A DNA stretch of 64,000 nt, taken from the NCBI GenBank assembly GCA_025093985.1, contig JACAAK010000005.1, positions 2,294,001-2,358,000 of the forward strand, in the 5' to 3' direction. This DNA is from Calvatia gigantea (lineage: Eukaryota; Basidiomycota; Agaricomycetes; Agaricales; Lycoperdaceae). The notes under the pieces are model-generated. The model ran no database searches. It was not told the DNA's origin and saw only the letters and a program-made list of their open reading frames with translations. Positions within the stretch are counted from its first letter, which is position 1, and every line of letters starts with the position of its first letter. The position numbers and the translations under genes are program-made. Shown one piece after another: positions 25,571 to 38,289 of this stretch.

Positions 25571-27411
25571 TCAGCTGAGAATAGGCAGTAAAGATTGATT
25601 TGCAGTCATGATAGGCAAATCAAATAATTCATTCAGCAATGTGAATAACCTGCAGTCTGAAAGAATATGATGTGTGGAACCAGAATCAAGTAGGGCTTCA
25701 AATACACCAGAGAAGGAATCATCATCTAATGCAATAGTAGTATCTGTCATACTTTTGGGTACCATTAAACCCAAATAATACAAAAAAGTGGAGAAGTCTC
25801 TATTGATTGAAGCAGGGAGTACTACATTCATAGTAGCATAGTCATCAACACCCCCATCCTTGATAGTTAATTCTACTTCACCTCCATCATTGAGTCTATT
25901 GTCCACATCTATCCTGGGTCAAAGGTTGAGATATGGTAAACCTGTGGTTTTTCTTTGGAGGGATTATTATTAGTCATTGTATCATGTCAAGCAAAGTTGT
26001 TTGTCGATTGAGATGATTCAATACCATTCCTCAGTTGGTTAGCATTAGACATACTCAAATGTGACCCGGAATTGGTATGGTTGTGATTTTGTGATTGTGA
26101 GAACTGTTTGGGTTGTGATGAAGATGTAGAGTTGTTGTTCAATGACAACTTGAAGTTGAGCAGTGTGACTTGATTAATGAGCTCATTGACAGTCTGAAAA
26201 AAGAAGGCAGAAGGAAGATTTGGATCTGTAGCAAGTATACAAAATGTGTTGCATTTGATGATGAAGATAGGGCCAGCTGATGGCAAGTTTCCAAAAAAAG
26301 TTATTATCACTAATGTCATTGAAATAGGATACTGCAACATGCAAACTCTTCTGAAGTCAGAAATCCATTTCCGACAATATACCACTATATCTCCATTTGG
26401 TCAAAGACATATAAGCACATCCCAGATGTCTTTTCCCCCAATCCAATCTTGAGATGAATATGCCTTTCTAAGCATATTATATATATTCCTCACTGTTGTA
26501 TGCTTGACCATTGTAACTATACCAGAAACTATTGGTGACAATTTGTTTAAAAGGATGTGTTTTACCTGGCTATCATTTGAATGCCAAGTACTAGCCACAG
26601 CTAATTCTCCAGGAATAGGATTAGCGCTGAGGACCAGATGATATGAAGGGATGATTGTCAGATCAGGAAAATCAATGGTTGGATTGTAGATGTAGGGTAA
26701 AAAACCTGTACTGTCTAGGAATGACCTAATGCTGTCATCCCAGTACTCATAGTTTGCTGACCCCTTGAGTGACACAATATGAGAAATCGAAGTAATGCAA
26801 TAATTAATAGACAAAGGAATATTCATAGCTATATTAGATGCAGGTGGTGGTCTAAGCGGAGGCACCTGAAAAGGAGGAGGATAAAAAACAGCTGGTAGTG
26901 GAGAAGGAGGTGGCAAATTGTTAATATAATGATAATTTAAAGGTGGAAATGAGGGGAGATGAAAACCAGGTTGCAGTGGATAAGAATATTGTTGGGGAAA
27001 TTAAACCAGAGTGGATTGATGAATGGGAGGTACATTATAATTCATAGAAACCTGACCCATACCAAACTATGGCAGCATACCACAAGTCTGATTTTGAGGA
27101 GGCAAGCAAGGGGAATTGGCAAGATTCTGAAGGGAATGATCTACTGAATTATGAAAGGGTGATAGATTTAAAGGAAGCAGATTAGTGCAATTGCCTGGAA
27201 AATTGAACTAATTCTGATTAGGGCAAGGCCTAAAAAATGAGTTAGAATTCATGGAATTAAAGGGAACTTGGGTGGGATTTGGTTGTTGAAAATTCATGGA
27301 GTTATTAAGAATATATGCATAATCAAAAGAGGAATGTTCAAATAAGTAATTGTGTATTAGAGGGCCAGCAGATACATCCTGCCCAAAAGATGCCTCAGGA
27401 GCACCAGTCAA
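25571..27411 (-). pseudogene. gag and protease remnant of copia element D
   Basis: The minus-strand segments 26401-26916 (gag-like, with YEYWDDSIRSFLDSTGFLPY), 25987-26385 (Asn/Ser-rich) and 25571-25906 together resemble a copia gag followed by an aspartic protease. The protease active-site segment is ALLDSGSTHHILSD. Pro-rich N-terminal sequence extends toward 27411. Stops and frame changes between the pieces show that it is dead. Retroviral-type protease active sites of copia elements carry exactly this D-S/T-G pattern. Confidence 0.7.
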
Positions 27412-27450
27412 GTGAAATGACCAGTAATTTGAAGGGAGAGGTGAAAGTGG

Positions 27451-27857
27451 TGTTAAGACGAGTACACCACAATAGCTATGCTAGTGGTGGAGGGGAGTCA
27501 TACTCACTGGGTTTGTTGAGATGTGCGTTGTAGACTGTAGCTAGTGGATATCTTAGAGGAATGATGGGCAGAAGAAAGACTAGATTGTCTAAAGAATATA
27601 CGCATACTACATAGGTCTTATATATCTAATAGTTCTGGTCTGTGCGCTGTTCTACCCAATATAGGTGAGGTCTTATCTGCCAGTAGCATATACAGAGCAT
27701 ACTGCGTACATTGTTCTATTTAATAGACCATGACCAGCAACCTAGAGTGCGGTCTAGTACATTGTTTGTTATCTCTCTTCAAGAGTGAAGTACTCAAGAA
27801 TCTGTTTCAGCTATAAATAGACTGAACCAACATAGTGGTACAGATCGAGATTCAACA
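27451..27857 (-). repeat. 3' LTR of element B
   Basis: Direct repeat of 33829-34235. Confidence 0.92.
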
Positions 27858-28062
27858 CTCCTCCTCACTTGAAGGAGGGAGATTAACGTTTCAACAATCA
27901 AGCGGTTTTATCCCATGCTTCGATGTCAGAACCAAAAATCAGTCCTAATTCAGGGCGGAAGAGATTGATTTTGGTTATGCCAAGATTCTTTGTAAAGATA
28001 TCAGTGGGATTGTCTTGTGAAGACACATCACCAATAACAATGATACCCTCCTTGACTAATTC

Positions 28063-31000
28063 TCACACATAGTGGTAATGAATATCCACGTGCTTTGATC
28101 GTTTTTCAACAATGGGATTTTCTGTCCAGAATTTGGACCCATCGTTGTCACCATAGAGAATAGGAGTTGGGTGCTCAATCTTGAGCTCCTCCAGAAGCTG
28201 TGACAGCCATTTCACTTGTCGTGAAGCGTCAGACAGTTCTTTATATTCTGCCTCAGTGGACAATAGTGAAACCATCTTTTGTCGCCATGAAGTCCAGGTG
28301 ACAGCACCGGACACAATCATACAAATGTTTCCCGATACAGATTGGCGGGTTTCTGTATCTTGAGCCCAATCCGAGTCACTGAGACATTCCAACGTCACCG
28401 TCGGTTTCCCAGTATCGCCTTCATATTTCAATGCATAGTTCCTTATCATAGACAAGTACTTTAATACATGAATTCCAGCGTGATAGTGCTCGGGTGCAGG
28501 GTTAGTGGCATGTTGTGCCAGCTTAACTACGGCAAAGGCTATATTGGGCCTAGTACTGATCATCAAGTACATTAAAGATCCAACCAATTGTTGGTACTTT
28601 AGACGGAAGGGGGTAGTTGCAGTGTCCTTGTTCATTATGAACTGGAAGCTGGCGGGTAATAGTGTTTTAGCCACGGCAGACTGTGGAACCTGGAAGTGCT
28701 GCAAGATCTTATCCAGGTATTTCACCTGTTGGATGAAGATTTGATGCTTGGAGTGATTCCTCAAGATTTTCATCCCAAGAAATTCTTCACAGGGACCATG
28801 GTCTCTGCATTCCCACTTTTTGGTAAACTTTCCCTTCAACTCATTGAGGAGGGGGGAGTTTTTCTTTTCCAAGAAATTCACGTCATCAACATAAACGATG
28901 GCTACTACAAGCTCTTTCGTTTTTGGATGTCTGTGAAAGTATACAGCGTAGTCAGATTTGCAGCAGGTAAATCCCAGCTCAATCATAGATTGATGCAATT
29001 CTTTCCACCACTGGCAACCGGCTTGTTTAAGGCCGTATATCGCTCGTCTAAGTCTCCACACTTTCCCTTCCTGCCCAGGAAGTCGAAACCCTTCGGGCTG
29101 TTCCATGTATATCTCCTCATCCAGTTTGCCATATAAATAGGCTGTTTTTACATCAACGCTATGCATATCCCAATCATGGATTGCAGTGAGTGCGAAGCTT
29201 ATGTGCGTGGACTCGTAGCGGACAACTGGTGAGAAAAGCTCGTTATAATCGATGCCTTCAATCTGCGAGAAACCCTTCACAACTAGGCGAGCTCGCAGGT
29301 GGCCATCTGACTTTTTGAGAAATACCCAACAGTTTTTAACCATCCTCCTTCCTTTCGGAAGATCTACCAATTCATATACTCCTCGTTTCTTTAATGCTTC
29401 AAGTTCCTCGATACATGCAGCCATCCATTTTGCCTTAACAGGCTCAGGAAGCTTAAGCATGTCACAGAAAGTTTCAGGCTCTCTGTGTGCAGTATTGTGT
29501 ACTGTCTGTATCAAGAAATCGATTAGTTTTACTCCTCCCTCAGTGACAAGCCTTTCAATGTCCATATTATTTACATCATGAGATGTTGGATCATTGTTTT
29601 CAGGCATGGGTGGCAGTTCCGGACGTGGAGGGAGCTGAAATGGAGGCATATCAAAGGGTTGTGGCGGATACCGCTCAGCACGAACTCTTTGCCTCACATA
29701 TTCAGGATGGTTAGTCCTTGCTCTTCGCTCACGAATTACTTCGTCTGGAGGGGCATTGGCGCATACGCGCTGCCTTTGCCTCTGCTGCTCTTGTTGGTGA
29801 GTCCGATCTATTTCTCTTTCAATCGAAATTGGACGCCTATTCTCTCCATATGTATTACCTGGTCTGACAGGAGGCCTGCCCTATCATTCAGAACGATGCG
29901 GCTCTACCTGATCAGAACCAACAGCACGTTGTTTGGGAACAGGGATTGGGAATTCCTCATTCTCGGTATCCCATACATCCCTGTCCACATGCCAATTATC
30001 ACGTACATCAGGCTCCTCCTCAACGGTCGTTCCATGCGAAGGTGGCGACTCAGGTGGGGGAACCCAAGGTGGCGTATTGCCGGGTGATGGCCGTTGTGAA
30101 TCAATGCTGTCTGGCAGAGTAGAATCTCGCCGGGGTAAAGGAGGTGTAGGCGGAGAATATTTCGGTTTAAATGGTGGAGAAACTGGAGGTAATGTTATTG
30201 GATGATCAGGTGGAGGTGGAACAATTCCAGCATCATCTGAAGATGGCGGAATAGGTGGTTGATCCTCTAATCCTAGTCTAGGCAGATTTCTCTCTCCTCT
30301 GTGATTAGGCCGGTTACTGCTATCCGGCACTGAATCGGGGCATTTGGGAAAATATCCCTCGTCGAATAAGGTGTTTGGTGATATAAAGATCACGTTGCCT
30401 GTCGTGTGCCGCATAAAGATGTAGTTTTTGCTATCTTTATATCCAAGAAAGATCATAATCTTGGATTTTGCGGACAATTTGTTTGGGCAGATTTCATCGG
30501 GTAAATATACGTACGTGCTGCATCCAAACACACAAATATGGGACAAATCTGGTTTTTCCCTCAAATAACACTCAAAAGGTGTCTTCCACTGCAGACACTG
30601 GACTGGCGTGCGATTATATAAATGCACAGCTGTGTTCAATGCAAATTCCCACCACGAGTCAGGTAGACATGCCTGTAGCCTTATAGCTTGGGCTTTCTCA
30701 TGTAGGGTGCGGTTCAGTCGCTCTGCTCTCCTGTTCTGCTGATGCACATAGAGGGCAGTGGTCTTGTGGGTGATTCCACGCGCCGCAAGTCCTGCCAATA
30801 ATCTCTCATTGACATATTCTCCTCTATTATCGGTGCGAAGTCATTTGACTCGCATTCTGGAGAGGTTCTCTAACACGCTGATGAGCTGAATGAGCTTCTC
30901 AGAAGCCTCAGACTTCTTTCGAAGGAGGACTATGTGTGCGTGAGAAGAAAAGTCATCAAGGAACGTCATTGCCCATTTATATTTATGGTAGCTAATGACG

Positions 31001-33629
31001 GGCAGTTCCAGCAAGTCTGAGTGACATAGCTCAAAGACTGCGGTGGCTTGCTTGGGGTTAATCGGAAAGGGGTTATTATGCATTTTCCCCTTGGCACAGC
31101 TGTCGTAAATGCCTTTCCGAGTAGATGGTGCGGGAATCGACGCGATGCCCTCTATATGCTTTGGAAGCTTGGAGAGCACGTGATCTAAGGGGTGTCCCAT
31201 TCGACGATGCCAATCGATATAATCAAGTTGGCATAATATCAATGCAACTGGTTTCTCCTTGCTATTTTGCAAGACATACGTGTGCACCGTATGTACGTTG
31301 TTTTTAAACAACCGATGAGGCCAGGCAGACAATACTGCTCGTCCTGATTTATCATGGATGGTGGTCCCTTTAACGGTTGCCTCTAGAACATAGCCATTCC
31401 TAAGAATCTGGCCTGAGGACATTAACCATTCTGTGATTTCTTTGATGTAAAAGACCGGCGCAATACATGAAGTAGTGCTTTTGGTCTTTCCTTTGTCCGC
31501 CACATCATGCTGGAAAATCACAGATCCTCGTCCTGTCATTTCATAAATCCAGTTGCCTGCGGCTTGTATAAGCCCAAAATGGCCCATCTTAACCTCTGTG
31601 AAATCAGAGAGATAACTGGTGACATGGTACGATGCTCCAGAATCAAGGAGCCAATCTGTGTTATTCACAGAATGTTTATTCCCTTCTTCTCTACACTTTT
31701 GGCACTGAGACAAATCACAAATGTGATATGTGATGATCTGATTAAGATCTTCATGCTCTTCGCGGAGTTCTGACCTTAACTTGTCTGAATACTCGTGATT
31801 ATTCACGGTATATGTAGCGTTTATCTTACTTTCCAGCTTAGTTTCACTAGTGGAATAAGCAAAAGGGGAAGCGCCTTGAGCGTGCTTCCAGCATACATTG
31901 CAGTTTACAAAGTCTGTACAGCAGTGTCGATGAGTCCCTACAGGAGGTGGACAACGTGTTACATCTGCATAGGTGCCCTGCTCTCTTCAGCGGCCACCTC
32001 GTCATCCCAACTCAACCTCGGAATCTCCAGGGCATCCTGCTCCGCGGCAGACAGACCCTGTGTCTGTATTGTCCTGTCCCATCCATTGATGGGGCTGTAC
32101 ATCATCTTCTGCATCAGAACAAGAATAATAGTCAGTGGAAGGTACTGACCCACACCCTCCGTCGGAACTGTAGTCAGTGTCCAAGTCGTTGTCATCTAAG
32201 ACCAACTCGAGGACAGACTCGATTTCCTTCGGTGCCTGCTTCTTTTTGAGCAGCTTGGGTTTCTTGATAATCGCCGGCTTGCTGTACATGGGAGCTGGCC
32301 ATGCGATTTCGTCTTCCTCCCTTGTGACAGTGGATGGAGTAGGCTCAACATCCATTTCATCAAAACGCTTCCACATCTCCTCCAAACTCTCGCCCAACGA
32401 AGAAGTTGATTTGAGATGTTCGTCCCATTTCTTCAGTGCGGTAACCTTGGCTTTCACCGAAGGTTTGTGACGAGCTTCAGGCTCGGGCGCAGTGATGTGC
32501 GACGTGAGTGGAGTGGCATTACTGCCAGTGGCGGCAGAGTTAGAGGCAATGGGAGGTGTCTTGGCTCGATGCGTTGCCTCTACAAGGGATCGAGTGGATA
32601 GTGGTGGCATTGCTTGTGCCTGCAACACGAAATCCACGTCCTGGATATAACCGGAGGAGGTAGTGGCATTGCCTTGCGCACCTCCCTCCTTTCCCTTTCC
32701 CTTTCCTTTTCCTCGGGGGTGCCATCGACGTTTCTTCTTGCCATCGCCTTCTCCTCCAGATGGCTTTTGCTGCTGCTGTTGCTGCTGGGGCTGCTGCTGG
32801 GGCTTTTTAGACCCCGAAGGCTGCTGTTTTCCCTGCTGCTGGCACTGCTGCTGCTGCTGCCCACCTCCTTGTCGTGGAGTGAAGCGCGCTCATTGTGTGT
32901 GGGCAGTCTGGTTGGAGGCGTAAGCGGCGATAATGCCGCTTCGGGCCTTGTCCCACGTTAGCTCATGAAGTGACATGTTCGAGGTGAGGAGCGTCTGAGC
33001 TACATGGCTCAAAGATGGGTGGAGGGAGTGGAGGAGGATCATCATTTTGATCTCCAGGGCGATGCCACTATCCATGGCGTCAAGCTGCCTGAAGATCTGC
33101 TGGAGCTCACTCATCTTGAGCGAGGGATCACCACCGAGAGGGAGTTCAAACGTTATTGCACGAATGAACTCGTTATAGACCTGAGCTAGTCCAGGAAGGC
33201 CGTATTGGCCCTGCAACTGAGACCAGAGCACATGAGCGTTCCGGGCTGAATGCTTTAACATGCTATTGGGGAGAGTTGCCTCAATCAACCCAAGAGCTCA
33301 CATCCGGAGGTTGTTGGCCATTCCAACACTGCGGCGCTCCTCAGCAGTCGCAGGAATTGGGGTTCCTGGTCGTGCGGGACGTGCCAGCGTAGTGCCAGAA
33401 GCTGGAACAGCGGGGTGAGCAGGTCCATAGAGCTGCTCATATTGGACTGGTTTGTCCTGTGCTCCAGAGAAGTCCCATCTGGTCTAGGAGCAGTCGTTTA
33501 AGGAAATGCACATAAGTGCAGACCGAAGGCGAAGCGACCAGATAGTGTAGTTACCCATCCCAGTAAGGACAGGAAGCTGTCCGCTAGGGGTTTGTACAAA
33601 ACCCGGCGGAGCAGAAGCTGGTTTAGACA
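28063..33629 (-). pseudogene. gag-pol of copia element B, interrupted mainly by TGA codons
   Basis: Gag opens near 33629 with MSKPASAPPGFVQTPSG. It continues through a UBN2-like segment (32890-33288), a poly-Gln/basic tract (~32560-32890) and an acidic part (32002-32637). The segment 30841-31806 holds the protease (WLLDSGASYHV), the GAG-pre-integrase motif (DWHRRMGHP) and the integrase N-terminal half (MTFLDDFSSHAH). The segment 29884-30798 holds the rest of integrase and a Pro-rich linker. The segment 28063-29697 is an intact RT (VAIVYVDDVNF active site) and RNase H (ECLSDSDWA). Most breaks are TGA where family members have Arg, for example just before LRTDN in integrase and after HYHYV near the end, as expected for CGA to TGA decay. 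Confidence 0.88.
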
Positions 33630-33828
33630 TATCTAAGAATAGGGTAAACATGCATTAGCATCATGTAGGACAGCAGTGCGTGATGCACATGTCGCAACAT
33701 GGGGCAGACTCAGGGATCAAATGGACCAAAGGGCCACCATCTCCCAGGTTGCATACAACTGTAGCCTTCTACACTCTACCAGCATTGCAAAGCGCGGTTG
33801 GAGTGAGCGGCGGTCGGGGCCCATAACC

Positions 33829-34235
33829 TGTTAAGACGAGTATACCACAATAGCTATGCTAGTGGTGGAGGGGAGTCGTACTCACTGGGTTTGTTGAGAT
33901 GTGCGTTGTAGACTGTAGCTAGTGGATATCTTAGAGGAATGATGGGCAGAAGAAAGACTGGATTGTCTAAAGAATATATGCATACTACATAAGTCTTATA
34001 TATCTAATAGTTCTGGTCTGTGTGCCATTCTACCCAATATAGGTGAGGTCTTATCTGCCAGTAGCATATACAGAGCATACTGCGTACATTGTTCTATTTA
34101 ATAGACCATGACCAGCAACCTAGAGTGCGGTCTAGTACATTGTTTGTTATCTCTCTTCAAGAGTGAAGTACTCAAGAATCTGTTTCAGCTATAAATAGAC
34201 TGAACCAACATAGTAGTACGGATCGAGATTCAACA
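33829..34235 (-). repeat. 5' LTR of element B
   Basis: Direct repeat of 27451-27857; adjoins the half-tRNA primer-binding site. Confidence 0.92.
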
Positions 34236-35695
34236 AGTGGTTTACCTGGGACTCTGAAAACTTGATCATTAAGTCATTCTGGGTTTATGGAATCTGGGTA
34301 TATGCATTTTGAAAGTTCATTAATGAGAAGATACAAGGACCTGCTCAACAAGTGATAAGTTATTCCCTGTATACACCCTACAATCAATTGTATACAGAGC
34401 CCATAACCTATTGACTGTAATAGGTGTGAACATGTCAACCTCAGTTGATAGTAAACAACTATATTGTTACCTATAATAGATATGGACATGTCACTACAGG
34501 CAATTAGTATTGTACAGAACAATGAGTAAAAGGAAGGGATGTACACCTCAGTTAATGGTGAACAACTGAAATGTGAAAAAGAAGAAATGACCAATATAAG
34601 CTAAATAATAATAATAGACCCATGATCACGAGATATTATTGATGGACACAGTCCAACAGATATTTCATCTCCTTGATGACATATTGTATATTTGTACAAT
34701 CATTTGAAGAATGTATTATTGTATTTGGATTGATGTTCATTCACAGCTTTTTTTGGATGTCAGAGAGAATGAGTTTTGGCATGGTGGCAGACACAACATG
34801 GAAGTGGACATGTTCTGGGAGAATCTATCATAGTCAGCCAAGCTTTGCATATTTGAGTCAGAATTCTTGTCCCCATTGACTAACACAATGGCCTTCACCA
34901 ATGGACACATTGAAAAGGTTTGACACAAATTTTTTGTTGGCCCATAATGTGCCAAACTGCTGGTCCTTAAGAATTTTTTCAGGACTGACAATGATAATGC
35001 AATATACACCCTCTTTGATATCCTAAACACATCTTAGTTGAGTAGTCTATGATGTCTTCCCATGCACACCTTGAACACTTTGGCTGTAGCATTTTCTGCA
35101 GTTACATATTTATAGCCTTGACATTGACTGCTTCCAACTGCTTCACATTTTGGTCTCTGAGGATGTTCAATGCTGTTGTAACTATAATACAGCCACCATC
35201 ATTGTACAAAAGTGGGATCCAGAATGTCAAGGTTTTTCAAGAGCCAGTGGCTGCAATGGTAATGCAGTCCTCCCTTCAGAGTTGCACTAGTGCATCATAC
35301 ACTTGGTACAGGCAGGGATACACACTAAATATTTCCCTGACATCTTCGCACATTTATTCTATTGAAGGAATCTGTTATGACCTTAGTCTGAGTAAACCTC
35401 AGGTTGCAACTTAGGCTTAAGACTTGAGGGCGAGTAAGGGGAGAGGAACTAAGTGGTTAAGCATACCAAATACAGGAGTGTGTATATATGCTTAAATACG
35501 GTGAGCATCCAGTTGAATGGATGGAGGTACTACATGAAATGTCCGATGATAATGGCGCAGTAATACTATGAGTCAATACTCAGAGATTACTGGGCTAGAA
35601 TAGACGAAACAGGCATAATGTAAAGAAGGAATGCAGACGAGTATGGATCGAACAGGAATAGTTGAAAGTTCACAACAATACCCTCCACTCAGGCT

Positions 35696-36685
35696 TCATG
35701 CCTCAGGAAGCTCGTCAAAGTCTCCATTTACTATGGCAGTGGTGAGTGCTTTCTTGGTGGACATGATAAGGAATTCTCCATTGTTTGATTTTGCAAAGAA
35801 AACAGGCAAATAACTGTGACTGTCTTGATGGATAGGGACTGGGATGCCATTGAAGGGGAACTCGGTGGTGGTGGAGCTGTCCCAGTAACTCTTGACTATT
35901 GATTTCCAGTAATGTTGGTCTTTCTCTTGTCCTGGTAGTATAGTGCGGAACCTTGCGGGTGGAAGAAAAACCAATGCAAGTTGCAGCAGAGTGATAGTTT
36001 TTATGAAGCATCGGAGGGCATTGACTTCTTCCTTCATGGAGACTGTGACTTCTTCGTCCATGGGGGTGTCGGCACGAGATGGCAGGGAGGGATTAACTGT
36101 GTCATGCAATTCAGAGAGTGTGATGTGAATTCTGCTAACCAGGGTGTTAATGTCGGGGTCTTCATTTGTTTTATCTCTTCCAAGTAGCTTCATGGCTACA
36201 TCTGCAAGTTCGAGGAAGATGTTGGCAATGTCGAGGTGATTGAAGACTTCAAGGCCTAAGTCGATTTGGCTTTGAAGTCCTTGGACCCGATCTCGTTTGC
36301 TGGGGATAAGGGTAGATTGGTCTAGGGCTCGGAAGATAGCAGGGATATGCTGGTTGGTAGAAGAGGATACATTGGTAAACCCTGCATACATGTTAGCGAA
36401 GGTGATGCATGCAGTGGCAAGGGTAATGTGTTGGTTTACAACTAGTCATCTGTTTTGGGCAGTGATGTTCTCGATTTCACTGTTGGTTGCTTTATCAACA
36501 TCCTTGAGTAGGGCTTCAAGGAGGCCTTGTGCTGGGGACAGCGTCTTTGTGAGGTTATAGTGGGTTCCTTGGGGAGCAGGTACTTGGCTGTTGCCTGGTT
36601 CGGGGAATGGGAGAGAGGAGATTCTGGTGGGTGTGGGGTGAATGAGGGAGTCGATAGTGATATGGTTAGATTGGGAGACAGACAT
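35696..36685 (-). CDS. accessory ORF downstream of gypsy pol, outer copy
   Basis: This frame of ~330 codons starts MSVSQSNHITIDSLIHPTPT at 36685 and ends GDFDELPEA at 35696. It is broken only by one in-frame stop near 36442 (after ENITAQNR). The predicted protein is largely alpha-helical and soluble, with no signal peptide, no membrane segment and no motif I know. The same ORF lies in the same place in the inner copy. Its ATG follows the pol stop by six bases (TAAACAGACATG), which suits termination-reinitiation. It occupies the position of env in other elements but does not look like an envelope. The function is unknown. Confidence 0.7.
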
Positions 36686-36691
36686 GTCTGT

Positions 36692-36916
36692 TTAGTTTCT
36701 CTGTCTGGGTTGTTTGTTCGATACTTTTTTGTGTTTTCTGCCCCCTCTTTTATAGGTATCCTCCGGATGCCTTTTTAGGTAGTCTCTTATGGCATCTTTC
36801 ATATTCTCCAAATTGGACTCTGCTGTCCATGTATCTTCTTCATTGCTGTACTCCTTCCAGTGGACCAGGAATTGATAACCCCTTCCTCGTTTTCGTTGTC
36901 TGTGGATCTCTTCCAC
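36692..36916 (-). pseudogene. chromodomain end of pol, outer gypsy copy
   Basis: This is an intact segment MEEIHRQRKRGRGYQFLVHW followed by EDTWTAESNLENMKDAIRDYL. It is a chromodomain of the kind that targets chromovirus integrase to heterochromatin. It ends in TAA six bases before the ATG of the accessory ORF. The rest of the outer pol is deleted. Confidence 0.85.
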
Positions 36917-37255
36917 TTCGTACTCTTCTTCATGTTATGACCTTAGTCTGAGTGAACCTCAGGTTGCAACTTAGGCTAAGACTTGAGGGCGAATAAGGGG
37001 AGAGGAACTAAGTGGTTAAGCATACCGAATACAGGAGTATATATGTATGCTTAAGTACTACAGGAACATCCAGTTGAATGAATGGGGAACTACATGAAAC
37101 GTCCAATAGGGATGGCATTGTAGTTAGTTGGAGTCATACTCAGAGATCACTCGATAGGAAATAGCTGAAACAGGTACACAGGAGATAGGAATGTAGATGG
37201 GTAAGAAATGCGATATGATCAGTGAAAGTTTACAACAATACCCCCTGATTAGGCT

Positions 37256-38245
37256 TCATGCCTCAGGAAGCTCATCAAAGTCTCCATTTACTACCGCAGC
37301 AGCGAGTGCCTTTTTAGTGGTAGCAATGAGGAATTTCCCTTCATTGGAACGCGCTAAGAAAATGGGTGAGTGGCTTTGTCTGTCTTGTTGGATAGGGACT
37401 GGGACGCCATTGTATGGGAAGTCAGTGGTGGTGGAGCTGTTCCAGTAGTTCTTGACTATCGAGTTCCAGTAGTGTTGGTCCTTTTCTTGTCCTGGCAGTA
37501 CAGTGCGGAATCTTGCAGGTGGAAGAAAAACTGATATGAGCTGTGGTGGTGTAATGGTTTTTATGAAACAATGAAGGGCGTTGACTTTCTCTTTCATGGA
37601 AACTGTGGTTTCTTCATCCATGGGGGTATCAGCTCGGGTTGGTGGCATGGGGTTGACAGTGTCATGTAGTTTGGAGAGGATGATGTGGATCCTGTTGACC
37701 AAGGTGTTGATGTCAGGGTCTTCATTTGACTTGTCTCTCCCAAGTAGTTTCATGGCTATGTTGGCGAGTTCCAAAAATATGTTGGCAATGTTAAGGTAGT
37801 TAAAGACTTCAAGGCCCAGATCAATTTGGCTCTGGAGCCCTTGGATGCGATCTTGTTCATTAAGGGTGAGGGTAGACTGGTCTAGTGCTTGGAAGATGGC
37901 AGGAATATGCTAGTTGGTGGAGGAAGAGATGTTGGTGAATCCGGCATACATGTTAGCAAAGGTGATACAAGCGGTGGCGAGGGTAATGTGTTGGTTTATT
38001 ACTAATTGTTTGTTCTGGGCAGTGATATTCTCGATTTCACTGTTAGTTGTCTTGTCGACGTCTTTGAGTAAGGCTTCAAGGAGGCCTTGTGTTGGGGACA
38101 GTGTTTTAGCAAGATTGAAGTGAGTTCCCTGGAGGGCCAGTGCTCTGCTGCTGCCTGGTTTTGGGAATGGTAGAGAAGAGATTCTGGTAGGAGTGGGGTG
38201 AACGAGGGAATCAATAGTGATGCAGTTAGGTTGGGAGGCAGGCAT
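37256..38245 (-). pseudogene. accessory ORF downstream of gypsy pol, inner copy
   Basis: This is the paralogue of the ORF at 35696-36685. It starts MPASQPNCITIDSLVHPTPT at 38245 and ends GDFDELPEA at 37256, with a stop after NISSSTN (near 37910) and another change near 37775. The spacing from the pol stop is the same. Protein similarity over the whole length, including matched ends, shows that this is a standard part of the element and not a chance frame. Confidence 0.7.
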
Positions 38246-38289
38246 GTCTGTTTAGTTTCTTTATCTGGATTGCTTGTTTGGTGCTTTTT

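Larger units (their letters stand above)
27451..34235 (-). mobile_element. copia-type LTR retrotransposon B, nearly complete
   Basis: LTRs of 407 bp lie at 27451-27857 and 33829-34235. They differ at about 10 sites, all transitions. The 5-bp TSD is AGTGG (27446-27450 and 34236-34240). The primer-binding site GGTTATGGGCCCCGACC adjoins the right LTR, complementary to the anticodon-stem half of initiator tRNA-Met as in Drosophila copia. The PPT adjoins the left LTR. Minus-strand order is gag, protease, integrase, RT, RNase H, which defines Ty1/copia. It is inserted into the gag-side interior of D. Confidence 0.93.
14864..34658 (-). mobile_element. copia-type LTR retrotransposon D (interrupted by A, E and B)
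   Basis: The right (5') LTR is 34409-34658. The left (3') LTR is 14864-14970 continuing at 21723-21810, split by element A. The flanking 5-bp TSD is GATAT (14859-14863 and 34659-34663). The primer-binding site is the half-tRNA-iMet type GGTTATGGGCTC, next to the right LTR at 34397-34408. The polypurine tract TTGAGGGGGTG lies inside the left LTR. A gag/protease remnant lies at 25571-27411; no pol of its own is evident. It is inserted into the RecQ fragment. Confidence 0.85.
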
